From assembly GCF_007990775.1 (NCBI RefSeq), contig NZ_BJXB01000014.1:107391-171390 (forward strand): 64,000 nt of DNA, given 5' to 3'. Shown here in pieces: positions 24,983 through 36,449 of the stretch; the first letter of the stretch is position 1; each line of letters opens with the position of its first letter. The notes under the pieces were generated by a model. It saw only the letters and a list, made by a program, of their open reading frames with translations, was not told the DNA's origin and made no database searches. The position numbers and the translations under genes were made by a program. The stretch is from Deinococcus cellulosilyticus NBRC 106333 = KACC 11606 (GTDB lineage: Bacteria; Deinococcota; Deinococci; Deinococcales; Deinococcaceae).

Positions 24983-25110
24983 TCCATCCTAACCCCTTGC
25001 CCTGTACACCCCCGTCACAGATTCTTGAACCGATTCCAAAATGAAGACTTGCTCTGCTCCCAGAAGCCCTCATTCTAACAAGCCTCACCGTGCAGAACGG
25101 GGCAATGGGT

Positions 25111-25116
25111 TAGACT
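25111..25116 (+). promoter_or_regulatory. -10 box TAGACT of clpSA
   Basis: TAGACT lies six bases before the clpS ATG, the leaderless arrangement. No good -35 hexamer is visible. Confidence 0.5.
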
Positions 25117-25122
25117 CTGCCT

Positions 25123-25413
25123 ATGACAGAGGCTCGCACTGAAACGCGGACCCAGACGCAGCGTCCGCCCCTCTACAAGGTCATCTTGCTCAACGATGAC
25201 TACACCCCCATGGACTATGTGGTGCGGGTGCTCGTGGACTTCTTCCGCAAGAGTCCGGCCCAGGCCACCCGCATCATGATGGCCGTGCACCAGGAAGGCT
25301 CCGGGGTGTGCGGCGTGTACCCCTTCGAAGTGGCTGAAACCAAAGTTCACCAGGTGAACAGCGATGCCAGACAGCACGGCTTTCCCCTGAAATGCATCAT
25401 GGAGGCGGAATGA
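25123..25413 (+). CDS. clpS: ClpS, N-degron adaptor of ClpAP
   Basis: 96 residues. A flexible N-terminal tail of about 17 residues (MTEARTETRTQTQRPP) precedes the compact domain, with the substrate-pocket segment LLNDDYTPMDYVV, the helix TRIMMAVHQEGSGVCGVY and the closing FPLKCIMEAE, all classical ClpS features. It binds proteins carrying N-terminal Leu, Phe, Trp or Tyr and hands them to ClpA. It overlaps clpA by four bases (ATGA), the usual clpSA operon. Confidence 0.97.
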   Translation: MTEARTETRTQTQRPPLYKVILLNDDYTPMDYVVRVLVDFFRKSPAQATRIMMAVHQEGSGVCGVYPFEVAETKVHQVNSDARQHGFPLKCIMEAE

Positions 25414-27656
25414 TCACCGAAACCCTCGAGCAGAGCATCCAGCGTGCCGTGCAACTTGCCCACAGTTACGGGCACGAGTACATCACCCTGGAGCACATGC
25501 TTTACGCCCTGATGGACGATGAGGATGCCCGTCCGGTCCTGCAGGCCTGCGGTGTGGACCTCAGCATCCTGGAAGAGGCCCTGGAAAACGAATTCGACAG
25601 CATGGAAGGGTATGACGATGCCCGTCCCACCTCCACGCTGGCTTTTGACCGGGTGTTGCAGCGTGCCCTCAGGCAGATGCGTGCAGCGGCACAGGAGCAG
25701 GTGACCGGAGCACAGGTGCTGGTGTCCATTCTGGAAGAGGACACCTCAACGGCCCGATTCCTGCTCGAAGAACAGGGCATGACCCGCCTGGATGCCATCG
25801 AGTTCATCTCACATGGCAAACGCAAGTACCAGGTGACTCCAGATGCAGGGGCCAGCATGGGTTCTGCAGATCTCACAGCCCAGCCTGGAAACGCTGAAAA
25901 CGACCCGCTCAAACTCTTCTGTGTGGACCTGACCGACCGGGCCAGGGCCGGACAGATCGACCCCATGATTGGCCGGGAGTCGGAGCTTGAGCGCACCATG
26001 CAGGTTCTGGCAAGGCGCACCAAGAACAACCCGGTGCTGGTGGGTGAGCCTGGCGTGGGCAAAACCGCCATCGTGGAGGGTCTGGCCCGCAAGATTGCCC
26101 TGGGAGAGGTGCCAGAACTGCTCTCCGACATGACCCTTTACTCGCTGGACATGGGCGCACTGCTGGCCGGAACCCGTTACCGAGGGGACTTCGAGGAACG
26201 CCTGAAAGCGGTGATTGCTGCTTTAGAAGGCCGCAAGGTGATCCTCTTCATCGATGAGATCCACACCATTGTGCGGGCAGGGGCGGTGGAAGGAGGGGCA
26301 ATGGATGCAGGAAACCTGCTGAAACCTGCCCTCAGCAAAGGCCACCTCAGAACCATCGGGGCAACCACCTACGAGGAATACAAGCACCTGGAGAAAGACC
26401 GTGCCCTGGGTCGCCGCTTCCAGAAAATTGACGTACCAGAGCCCTCCCAGGCAGATGCCATCAAAATTCTGGAAGGCATTGCGCCTTACTACGAGGAGCA
26501 CCACAACCTCAAATTCACCAAACCTGCCTTAAAGGCTGCTGTGGAACTCAGTGCCCAGTACATCACCGACCGCAGGCTGCCAGACAAGGCCATCGACGTG
26601 ATCGATGAGGCTGGAGCCCTGGAAATCCTCAAGCCCCCATCCAAACGGGCCAGAACCCTGACCCCAAAACACATAGAGGCTGTGGTCGCCAAGATCGCCA
26701 GACTGCCCCTCGGAGCCATCCAGAAGACCGAACAGACCAAACTGCAGGACCTTGAAGCCGAACTTCTGCAGGTGGTTTATGGTCAGGATCAGGCCGTCAA
26801 AGAGGTTGCAGACACGGTGAAACTGGCCCGTGCAGGCCTCAGGCAGGAAGGGAAACCCGTGGGAGCTTTCCTGTTTGCAGGACCCACCGGGGTGGGCAAA
26901 ACCGAACTGGCAAAACAGCTTGCCCGTGTGCTCGGGGCTGAATTCCTGCGTTTCGACATGTCCGAGTACATGGAAAAACACAGTGTCTCCCGCCTGATCG
27001 GGGCCCCTCCCGGATACGTGGGATTTGACCAGGGAGGCCTCCTCACCGATCAGGTCCTGAGGCACCCCCAGAGTGTGGTTTTGCTCGACGAGATCGAAAA
27101 AGCCCACCCGGACGTGTACAACATCCTCTTGCAGGTGATGGACTACGGCAGACTCACCGACCACAATGGCAAACAGATCGACTTCCGGGGCGTGGTGCTG
27201 ATCATGACCACCAACGCTGGAGCGGAAGAAAGCGCAAAAAGCCCGGTGGGTTTCGGACGCACCGTGCGGGTGGGCGAGGACATCGAGGCCATCAAACGCA
27301 CCTTCACCCCCGAATTCAGAAACCGTCTGGATGGAATCGTGGCCTTCAAACCGCTTGCCAGAGACACCATGCATCTGGTGGTCAGCAAGTTCCTGCGTGA
27401 ACTCGAAGGGCAGCTGAAATCCAAAAACGTCATCTTGCACGTGGACGACACTGCCATTGGCTGGCTCTCCGAAAAAGGCTACGATCCGGCGATGGGTGCC
27501 CGCCCTCTGGCCCGCGTGATTCAGGAGCACCTCAAAAAACCCCTGGCAGACGCCATATTGTTCGGGAAACTGAACAGGGGAGGAGAGGTCAGTGTGATGG
27601 TGCATGAGGGCAAACTGCAGCTGGTGATGCCTCAGGCACCGGTTCAGAAAGCGTGA
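25410..27656 (+). CDS. clpA: ClpA, ATP-dependent unfoldase of the Clp protease
   Basis: 748 residues. Clp-N repeat domain (about 1-145), AAA-1 with Walker A GEPGVGKT near 212 and Walker B VILFIDEIHT, AAA-2 with Walker A GPTGVGKT near 491 and Walker B VVLLDEIEKAH, and a C-terminal D2-small domain (GYDPAMGARPLARVIQ). It lacks the long middle domain of ClpB and so is the ClpP-partner type. Start at the ATG overlapping the clpS stop; the six extra upstream codons are rejected. With ClpS it degrades N-degron substrates. Confidence 0.97.
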   Translation: MITETLEQSIQRAVQLAHSYGHEYITLEHMLYALMDDEDARPVLQACGVDLSILEEALENEFDSMEGYDDARPTSTLAFDRVLQRALRQMRAAAQEQVTGAQVLVSILEEDTSTARFLLEEQGMTRLDAIEFISHGKRKYQVTPDAGASMGSADLTAQPGNAENDPLKLFCVDLTDRARAGQIDPMIGRESELERTMQVLARRTKNNPVLVGEPGVGKTAIVEGLARKIALGEVPELLSDMTLYSLDMGALLAGTRYRGDFEERLKAVIAALEGRKVILFIDEIHTIVRAGAVEGGAMDAGNLLKPALSKGHLRTIGATTYEEYKHLEKDRALGRRFQKIDVPEPSQADAIKILEGIAPYYEEHHNLKFTKPALKAAVELSAQYITDRRLPDKAIDVIDEAGALEILKPPSKRARTLTPKHIEAVVAKIARLPLGAIQKTEQTKLQDLEAELLQVVYGQDQAVKEVADTVKLARAGLRQEGKPVGAFLFAGPTGVGKTELAKQLARVLGAEFLRFDMSEYMEKHSVSRLIGAPPGYVGFDQGGLLTDQVLRHPQSVVLLDEIEKAHPDVYNILLQVMDYGRLTDHNGKQIDFRGVVLIMTTNAGAEESAKSPVGFGRTVRVGEDIEAIKRTFTPEFRNRLDGIVAFKPLARDTMHLVVSKFLRELEGQLKSKNVILHVDDTAIGWLSEKGYDPAMGARPLARVIQEHLKKPLADAILFGKLNRGGEVSVMVHEGKLQLVMPQAPVQKA

Positions 27657-27669
27657 CCTGTTCGCTGCA

Positions 27670-28074
27670 ATGAAGCGCCTGATCAACGAACTGGTGTTCA
27701 TGGTGGGCCCCCTTGTCTTTGTGCTGGGATTCCCACTCATTTTTCAGGAGAAACCTGCGGTGGCAGTGTTTCTCCTGCTTTTCAGTGGGATGGGTCTGAC
27801 CCTGCGTTTCTGGCTGTACGTGTCTGCATGCACAGAGACCCACCTGACCCTTCGGTGCCTGTGGATGGTTTTTCAGGTGCCCAATGTGGTTGTGAGCCGC
27901 ATGCCCTACCCTGTGGGGAGTGGTGAAGGGCTCCTCGTGTCTTTCCAGACGCGAAGTTTCCCAAAAGGCCTTCTTTTTACGCCCTACACCGTCAAGAGCA
28001 AAACTGTCCTCAATGACCTGATTCAGCATCAGGTGATCCCGGAAGTGTATCGGGACATCTTCTACATCCGCTGA
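27670..28074 (+). CDS. PH-like membrane protein, unknown function
   Basis: 134 residues. Two membrane helices (about 8-28 and 32-52) followed by a soluble beta-rich region (LTLRCLWMVFQVPNVVVSRM ... TPYTVKSKTVLNDLIQH) that looks like the bacterial PH domain often attached to such helical hairpins. It begins 13 bases after clpA and probably sits in the same message. The first codons carry no clear ribosome-binding site, so coupling to clpA is likely. Function unknown. Confidence 0.65.
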   Translation: MKRLINELVFMVGPLVFVLGFPLIFQEKPAVAVFLLLFSGMGLTLRFWLYVSACTETHLTLRCLWMVFQVPNVVVSRMPYPVGSGEGLLVSFQTRSFPKGLLFTPYTVKSKTVLNDLIQHQVIPEVYRDIFYIR

Positions 28075-28096
28075 GTTTCTGAAAGACTGGTAAAAG

Positions 28097-29272
28097 ATGA
28101 ACTACAAACCCACCACCCTTGCCGCCCGTGCCGGTGAGCATGCCAAAGAGACCCCCAGCCGTCCACTGGTGGAGCCCATCTACCAGAACACTGTTTTTGC
28201 CTTCGATGACCTGGACCACATGGAAGAGGTTTTTTCCGAACAGACCCCTTCCAATGGGGGAATCTACTACCGCTTCAACACCCCCAACCACCTGACCCTC
28301 GAGGGGGCGCTCGCTGCGCTGGAAAAAACGGAGGATGCCGTGTGCGCAGCCAGTGGAATGGCGGCCATTGCTGCTGCTTTTCAGGCTGTGCTGGGACAGG
28401 GGGACCACCTGATTGCCGACCAGCAGGCTTACGGTGGCACCTACACCCTGCTGACCCAGGAACTTCCCAGATGGGGCATTGAGGTGACCCTGCTGGACAT
28501 CACCGATCTGGAAGCTGTGGAACGGGCCATCACCCCCAGAACGCGCCTGATCCATCTGGAGAGCCTCACCAACCCCCTGATGACCACGGTGAACCTGCCT
28601 GCCCTGATTGAAATGGCCCATGCAAAAGGGGTTCTGGTCAGTGTGGACAACACTTTTGCGACCCCTGCCCTGTTCCGACCCGCGGAGCATGGTGCAGATC
28701 TGGTGAGTCATTCCCTCAGCAAGTACCTTTCAGGCCACAGCAATGCTCTGGGGGGTGCGCTGGCAGGCCGAAAAGATTTGATCTCTCAGGCCAGGATGCG
28801 CCTGATCCGCCAGGGGGCCACCCTCAGTGCCTTTGATGCCTGGATCACCCTGCAAGGGCTCAAAACCCTGGGGCTCCGGATGCGGGCCCACACCCAGAAT
28901 GCCCAGGCCGTTGCCGATGTGCTCTCCAACCATCCCAGGGTTGCAGCGGTGTACCATCCAGGGCTCAGTGACCACCCGCAATTCGATCTGGCTGGAGACC
29001 TCTTCCCGGACGGTTTCGGAGGGATGCTCTCTTTTGAGCTCAGAGGAGACCTCAATGCCTTCATCCGCAGGCTTCACGGAAAGATCCCGCTGGCCCCTTC
29101 GCTGGCAGATGTGAATACGACCCTCAGTTATCCATGGACCACGTCACACCGTTCTCTTGATGAAAAGCGCAAACTGGAACTGGGCATCCGTCCCACGTTG
29201 TTGCGCCTCTCTGTGGGAATTGAGGACATTGAAGACATTCTGAACGACCTGGAGGACGCCCTAAACCTGTGA
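28097..29272 (+). CDS. Transsulfuration-family PLP enzyme (cystathionine gamma-synthase/lyase type)
   Basis: 391 residues of the Cys/Met metabolism PLP family. Visible are YYRFNTPNHLTLEGALAALE, the PLP phosphate site SGMAAI, the Asp in SVDNTFATPALFRP and the Schiff-base Lys in SHSLSKYLSGHSNALGG. The family makes or breaks cystathionine, or cleaves methionine or homocysteine; the residues that separate these activities are not conclusive. It uses PLP in the cytosol. Neighbours give no pathway context, though a cysteine synthase is encoded at 43645. A SUKH gene starts two bases after its stop. Confidence 0.92.
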   Translation: MNYKPTTLAARAGEHAKETPSRPLVEPIYQNTVFAFDDLDHMEEVFSEQTPSNGGIYYRFNTPNHLTLEGALAALEKTEDAVCAASGMAAIAAAFQAVLGQGDHLIADQQAYGGTYTLLTQELPRWGIEVTLLDITDLEAVERAITPRTRLIHLESLTNPLMTTVNLPALIEMAHAKGVLVSVDNTFATPALFRPAEHGADLVSHSLSKYLSGHSNALGGALAGRKDLISQARMRLIRQGATLSAFDAWITLQGLKTLGLRMRAHTQNAQAVADVLSNHPRVAAVYHPGLSDHPQFDLAGDLFPDGFGGMLSFELRGDLNAFIRRLHGKIPLAPSLADVNTTLSYPWTTSHRSLDEKRKLELGIRPTLLRLSVGIEDIEDILNDLEDALNL

Positions 29273-29273
29273 C

Positions 29274-29792
29274 ATGCTGATAGACCGCCTGATCCGGCAG
29301 ATGCGAACTGCCCCCGAACACAAGGTGTCTCGCCCCCGAATGTACGAGCTTTTCCTGCTCCGGGGCGAGGTCCTGCCGTTTGACCTCAGGTGGTTCTACA
29401 ACCAGTGCGGCGAAACCCGCCTGTACTACAAGCAGGAACGGTACCTGTCGGTTTTTGAACCCCGCAATCTGGTTCCAGCAAACAAGAAGATTGTGGGCAG
29501 GGATTATGAATACGACATCTCTTCATACTGGTACGTTTTTGCGCAGGATGCAGACGGCGAATACCTCTCCATCGACCTGCACCCAAAGCGTCTGGGTCGC
29601 ATTTACGACACCAACCATGTGAACCATGCCCTGGAAGGATACACCCCGATCATTGCCCTGTCCTTCAGTGAATTTCTGGAGCGCAGTCTCGGTTCACGTC
29701 CAGATTATTACTGGTTGAACCGGGAATTCAGGGGATATGGGGATGCGTATGACAATGTTGAGGTGGAGTGGGACGAGGATGCGATTTATTGA
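29274..29792 (+). CDS. SMI1/KNR4 (SUKH) family protein
   Basis: 172 residues. The segment LPFDLRWFYNQCGETRLYYK and the later SSYWYVFAQDADGEYLSIDL ... LSFSEFLERSL follow the SUKH layout: helix, LPxDLRxFY, a beta sheet, and a final ALSFxEFLE helix. SUKH proteins are mostly immunity proteins against nuclease toxins, and some have housekeeping roles. No toxin gene is next to it; the ATG lies one base past the transsulfuration stop, so it is in the same operon. Either an orphan immunity gene or a domesticated SUKH protein. Confidence 0.75.
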   Translation: MLIDRLIRQMRTAPEHKVSRPRMYELFLLRGEVLPFDLRWFYNQCGETRLYYKQERYLSVFEPRNLVPANKKIVGRDYEYDISSYWYVFAQDADGEYLSIDLHPKRLGRIYDTNHVNHALEGYTPIIALSFSEFLERSLGSRPDYYWLNREFRGYGDAYDNVEVEWDEDAIY

Positions 29793-29796
29793 GTTG

Positions 29797-29948
29797 GCAG
29801 AAGGCAGAAGGCTTTGTCACCACCAATGGAGGGGCGTAGCGCGCTACGCCCTGTCCGCTTAAGCAACACCTTCTGGTGGTTCTGTTGATTTGGATTGTTG
29901 CACAAAACGAAAGCTGAAGCATCATGGAAATAGCCTTCTGCCTTCCGC
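29797..29948. repeat. Heptad inverted-array repeat (E7)
   Basis: Left arm: GCAGAAG twice, then GCTTTGT, beginning five bases after the SUKH stop. Right arm on the minus strand from 29948: GCGGAAG, GCAGAAG. Between them is a 20-base perfect palindrome, GGGCGTAGCGCGCTACGCCC (29832-29851). Confidence 0.75.
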
Positions 29949-29977
29949 TCCCCTGTCCCCTCCCGAGTTCACACTTC

Positions 29978-30005
29978 TTGCCGAATAATCGTATACGATT
30001 ATATT
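29978..30005 (+). promoter_or_regulatory. gcvP promoter with palindromic operator
   Basis: TTGCCG (29978-29983), a 16-base spacer and TATATT (30000-30005). Between and partly over the -10 lies the perfect palindrome TAATCGTATACGATTA (29986-30001). Its GTATAC core resembles operators of FadR-subfamily GntR regulators. A repressor here would block RNA polymerase, so gcvP is probably controlled by glycine or a C1 signal. The regulator gene is not in the window. Confidence 0.75.
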
Positions 30006-30031
30006 AGAACCTGAGCTTCCCTGGAGGAACC

Positions 30032-32914
<2,883 letters not shown>

Positions 32915-32931
32915 ACCAGCAATAGAGGAGA

Positions 32932-32955
32932 CCCCGCAGCATTTGCGGGGTTTTT
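32932..32955 (+). terminator. gcvP intrinsic terminator
   Basis: Stem CCCCGCA / TGCGGGG, loop GCATT, then TTTTTCC; 18 bases after the gcvP stop. Confidence 0.93.
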
Positions 32956-33043
32956 CCTTTTGAGACGTTGAACCCACATCTGAGGGCAAAAGACCACTGT
33001 TGAAACAACATGCTTCGGCAGTTTCTGATTAGAATGGGGCAGT

Positions 33044-33517
33044 ATGAAAAAACTTCTGTTGATTTTTCCAATGATCGGACTCATGGCCTGTGCACCATCG
33101 GCAACAAATGCGGGGGGATCTGCCGTCAAAATCACCCTTAAAGAGGCCTCTGGAACAGTGCTGACACTGCAGGGGACAGCCAGAAAAGAAAAAGATGCTT
33201 TGAGGGCAACACCAAAGACCATTACGCCTGCCAGTTTTTTTGCGGTTGATTTGACAACCTCAGGTTTCACAGCCTCTTATTACACACACGGGGACATCCT
33301 TCCTGCTTCGGCAACCACACCTGCAAACGACCCATCCAGACACAAATTCCTGAGCTTGACGGTCAACACTGCAGACCAGAAAACCAGATACACCTGTGAA
33401 GTGAGTGATGCGGATTTGCCCAGAAAAACCGTTCTGCAGGGGACAGGCACAAAAACACAGACCCAGGAGGATGGTCAAAAGAAAGCAGAATCCATCACCT
33501 GTATCCTGGAATTTTGA
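33044..33517 (+). CDS. Putative lipoprotein (157 aa)
   Basis: Signal peptide MKKLLLIFPMIGLMAC with lipobox LMAC and the acylated Cys at 16, then an all-beta mature domain with Thr/Ala-rich stretches. Two further Cys (RYTCEVSD and the final SITCILEF) could form a disulfide. TAGAAT lies eight bases before the ATG. It lies between gcvP and the decayed gcvP tail, so this segment may have arrived by, or been trapped in, a rearrangement. Function unknown; outer-envelope location inferred. Confidence 0.7.
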   Translation: MKKLLLIFPMIGLMACAPSATNAGGSAVKITLKEASGTVLTLQGTARKEKDALRATPKTITPASFFAVDLTTSGFTASYYTHGDILPASATTPANDPSRHKFLSLTVNTADQKTRYTCEVSDADLPRKTVLQGTGTKTQTQEDGQKKAESITCILEF

Positions 33518-33596
33518 ACCATCCACCATGCAGGGTGTCTTGTATGGATGACCCAACAATGGGAATCGGAACGTAGAGCAGGACCTCTGCCTTGGG

Positions 33597-33644
33597 TGCG
33601 CCTGCCCTCCGGTCAGCGAGTAAGAAGAAGCCGAACTGGTGTGA
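33597..33644 (+). pseudogene. Remnant of a second gcvP C-terminus
   Basis: Codons here read CACPPVSE, stop, EEAELV, stop: the same as the end of gcvP (ACPPVSEYEEAELV) but with TAA in place of the TAC tyrosine codon. The surrounding match to gcvP is close to base-for-base over about 50 bases, with synonymous changes (GTG/GTC, GCT/GCC, GTA/GTG) pointing to divergence as coding DNA before decay. No other part of gcvP is recognisable upstream. Confidence 0.85.
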
Positions 33645-33657
33645 GTTCTGTAAACCG

Positions 33658-33714
33658 CTTCAAACATCAAAGAAGCCTCCCAACATCTCTGGGAGGCTTC
33701 TTTGATGTTTGAAG
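33658..33714. terminator. Bidirectional terminator with 24-base arms
   Basis: Arms 33658-33681 and 33691-33714 are perfectly complementary (outer part CTTCAAACATCAAAG, inner part AAGCCTCCC) around loop AACATCTCT. It stops the minus-strand lipoprotein gene and anything reading from the left. Confidence 0.92.
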
Positions 33715-33715
33715 C

Positions 33716-34528
33716 TTACTGGGTGATGTTGCAGCCTGTGTAGTTGAGGGTGTAGGTGTTGTTGCCGCTCTTGAAAGTGATGCTGCCACTGTCAATGCCA
33801 TAGCAACCGTTGTGTCCGTTGCTGTAGTGAACATCACCAGAGAAAGTGGTGCTTCCACTGAAACTGTGACCCTGCTGGTTGCTGCTGCCAGAAGCGTCGC
33901 CTGAGAAGACCAATTTCACACCTGTGGCGTCAGGTGTGGTTTCACTGTTCAGATTGTAACTGTACTCACCCGTGTAATTGACCGTCTGGTTGTTGTGGGT
34001 CCCGGTGGCACTGATCTTGTTGCTTGTTCTGTATTCAAACTTGATCCCCCCGTTGGCTTTGGGGGTGTAATCCATGCTGCCCTTGATGGCCTGCGTGAGG
34101 GTGAAATTTCCCTGCTGATCACTGGCACTCATCTTGAGGTTCATGTCAATGGTGTAGGTGGCCCCGCTTTTGGCATCCGCATCGTTTTTGTCTTTCAGGA
34201 CAGCGGTCCCTTTGACTTCATTGCTGCCAAAGGTGCAGTTGTAAGTGTAGGTGACATTGCTGGGTATGCCATCTTTGTCAGTGTCTGCAGTGTTTCCAGT
34301 GGTGACAATGCAACTGTCCTCCTGCTTTTGAATGCCCATTGGCATCAGGCTCATGGGAAGGCCACCAAACTGGAGGGTTGCTGCGAGATTGGCCATCTGC
34401 TGGACCTGGGGCGTCATTGAGGTGGCCATCCCTTTCAATTCTGCCTGTGACATGGGGGGTGGAGTGGGGTCCTGTCTGCAGGCGACCAGAGAAACCATCA
34501 AACCAAGGAGAACACAATACTTTTTCAT
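33716..34528 (-). CDS. Putative lipoprotein with beta-rich C-terminal domain (270 aa)
   Basis: Signal peptide MKKYCVLLGLMVSLVAC with lipobox and the acylated Cys at 17. A Met/Gln-rich helical segment (about 25-65) is followed by a long repetitive beta region of Thr/Ser/Gly/Asn-rich strands (TYTIDMNLKMSASDQQGNFT, GSTTFSGDVHYSNGHNGC), likely a lipocalin- or barrel-like fold. Four Cys remain after acylation. A pair of inverted ATTGTAAC sites (34569-34576 and 34594-34601) lies upstream of the start and may be operators. Family not recognised. Confidence 0.7.
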   Translation of the reverse strand: MKKYCVLLGLMVSLVACRQDPTPPPMSQAELKGMATSMTPQVQQMANLAATLQFGGLPMSLMPMGIQKQEDSCIVTTGNTADTDKDGIPSNVTYTYNCTFGSNEVKGTAVLKDKNDADAKSGATYTIDMNLKMSASDQQGNFTLTQAIKGSMDYTPKANGGIKFEYRTSNKISATGTHNNQTVNYTGEYSYNLNSETTPDATGVKLVFSGDASGSSNQQGHSFSGSTTFSGDVHYSNGHNGCYGIDSGSITFKSGNNTYTLNYTGCNITQ

Positions 34529-34674
34529 GAATAGATACCTCCACTGAAGTTGTCACCTCTGTGTCTAAATTGTAACCTCAAATCATGAAATTTGTTACAA
34601 TTCGGGTGTTCCCCTGGAACGGCAGGGAAAGCCGCCGGGATGCCCAGACGTTTGAACCCAGAAGAGAAACCTGC

Positions 34675-36237
34675 TCACGTGTAAATCTCCGCTGTCCCCA
34701 GCACCGTCGAGAGGGTCACCCGATTGCGCCCTTCCTTCTTGGAGGTGTAAAGCGCCTCGTCTGCTTTGCCGATCAATTCATCCAGTGATTTTGCCGCGTT
34801 ATGCAGGACAGCGACCCCAAGACTGGCCGTGATGGAGATCTTCTGCTCGGGCAGTTCCAGAGGGGTGTCCGCCAGGGCCTGACGGAGTTTTTCGGCAATG
34901 CTCTGGGTGTCTTCTGCACTGGCTCCGCTGACCAGACAGATGAATTCCTCACCGCCGTAACGGGCAAAGAGGTCGGTCTGGCGCAGGCTGCCCTTGCAGA
35001 CTTTCGCAACGTGCTTCAAAACCTCATCGCCGATCTGGTGGCCGTAGGTGTCATTGATCTTCTTGAAGTAATCCACGTCCAGCATGACCACGCCCAGCTG
35101 ACCATCACTGCCTTTGACCCGCTGAAATTCGGGTTCTGCGAGTTCATAGAAGTAACGGCGGTTGGTGACCTGCGTGAGGGCGTCGGTGCGGGCAATGTGG
35201 GCCAGTTGCATCTCGGCCTGCTTGCGTTCGGTGATGTCAAAGAGCACCAGCACGTGTCCTGCGACCTGACCACGCTGTTCCCGGATGGGGGAGTACTGCA
35301 CCGAGAAGCAGCTTTCCTGTTCCCCTCGCACCAGGGACAGTTCCTGCGGAACCTGGTCAAAAGTGGCCAATTTCAGGCTGTCTCCCAGCACCTCCTGGGG
35401 GGTTTTGCCAATGCTGCCTGTCTGCTCTTCGGACCCCAGAATGCGCTGTGCGTAAGGGTTGAGGTCCACAATGCGGCCCATCAGGTCCAGCACCACAATT
35501 GCTGCGTTGATGTTTTTCACCACCAGGTGGTGGGCAATGGGGACCAGTTTGAGGGCACCGTAACGGAAAAGCGCCAGGGCAAAGAAAATCCCCGAGAACA
35601 GGAAGAAGAAGATCACCTCATCCACTTTGGGGATCAGGTCCATGCCGAGAACATCCTCAGTCATGCGGCCTGCCAGAGGGATGAAGCCGCCCAGCAGGAG
35701 CCACAGGGCCTGCTGTTTGAAAAAACGGGAGGTGGTGCGGTAGAAGTTGGCGTACACCACCACACTGCCCAGAATGCTCAGGTACAGGGTCGCCGCATAA
35801 ATCCAGAAGTAGAAGCCGTGCCCGGACTGGGTTTCCGGAAAGCCGGGTTTGAGCTGGATGTCGGTCCACATCCAGTTGTGCAGGCCGTGGGTGAAAACCA
35901 CCGCCCAGGTGGTCAGCACAGCAGCAACCATGACGGTTTTGAGGGGACCTTTCAGGAGGTGCTGGTTGTTGGTCATGTACAGGGAGAACACAAACCACAA
36001 AATCGGACCAGGCGTGCTCCCGAGGTACTTGATCTGCACCCACATGATCTTGGCCTGCAGGGTGACACTGGAGAGCTCCATGATGTAACAGAAGGTCCAG
36101 ATGCTCAGGGAGGTCATCACCAGCACAAAGACCCTGGCCGCCGGGTTGTAATGCCGCAGGGCATAGAGCGCAAGGCCAATGGTGGTGACCAGAGAGACCA
36201 CAAAGGGGAGGATGTAAGGGGTAAATTCCAGCTGCAT
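34675..36237 (-). CDS. 7TM-PAS-GGDEF diguanylate cyclase
   Basis: 520 residues from the ATG at 36237, which has AGAGGTGG before it. The first about 220 residues carry seven hydrophobic segments in the pattern of the histidine-kinase N-terminal 7TM sensor; then a PAS domain (about 230-345, ending VLFDITERKQAE) and a GGDEF domain with RYGGEEF near 427. The RxxD inhibitory site (RQTD, five residues before GGEEF) is intact, so it is probably an active, product-inhibited cyclase making cyclic-di-GMP at the membrane. It is divergent from the amine oxidase gene. Confidence 0.93.
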   Translation of the reverse strand: MQLEFTPYILPFVVSLVTTIGLALYALRHYNPAARVFVLVMTSLSIWTFCYIMELSSVTLQAKIMWVQIKYLGSTPGPILWFVFSLYMTNNQHLLKGPLKTVMVAAVLTTWAVVFTHGLHNWMWTDIQLKPGFPETQSGHGFYFWIYAATLYLSILGSVVVYANFYRTTSRFFKQQALWLLLGGFIPLAGRMTEDVLGMDLIPKVDEVIFFFLFSGIFFALALFRYGALKLVPIAHHLVVKNINAAIVVLDLMGRIVDLNPYAQRILGSEEQTGSIGKTPQEVLGDSLKLATFDQVPQELSLVRGEQESCFSVQYSPIREQRGQVAGHVLVLFDITERKQAEMQLAHIARTDALTQVTNRRYFYELAEPEFQRVKGSDGQLGVVMLDVDYFKKINDTYGHQIGDEVLKHVAKVCKGSLRQTDLFARYGGEEFICLVSGASAEDTQSIAEKLRQALADTPLELPEQKISITASLGVAVLHNAAKSLDELIGKADEALYTSKKEGRNRVTLSTVLGTAEIYT

Positions 36238-36436
36238 GTCCACCTCTTGTTTTTGCTCTGGGGGACAGGTGTCGGAAGGCGCAGCGTTCCCCTGAACGAT
36301 GATCCATGGTAGCACTCCCCACAATTTTTTGGTTAAGTTTAACAACTCGATAACAGGTAACAAAGAGAACAACAGCTCCAGAACCCGAATTTGCAGAGGT
36401 TGGTGTTTCTGCCCGTCTGTGCACACCCAGACCCGA

Positions 36437-36442
36437 TATGAT
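36437..36442 (+). promoter_or_regulatory. -10 box TATGAT of the amine oxidase gene
   Basis: TATGAT ends seven bases before the ATG at 36450. This leaderless spacing selects 36450 over the ATG at 36438, which lies inside the box. Confidence 0.6.
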
Positions 36443-36449
36443 CTCTGGT

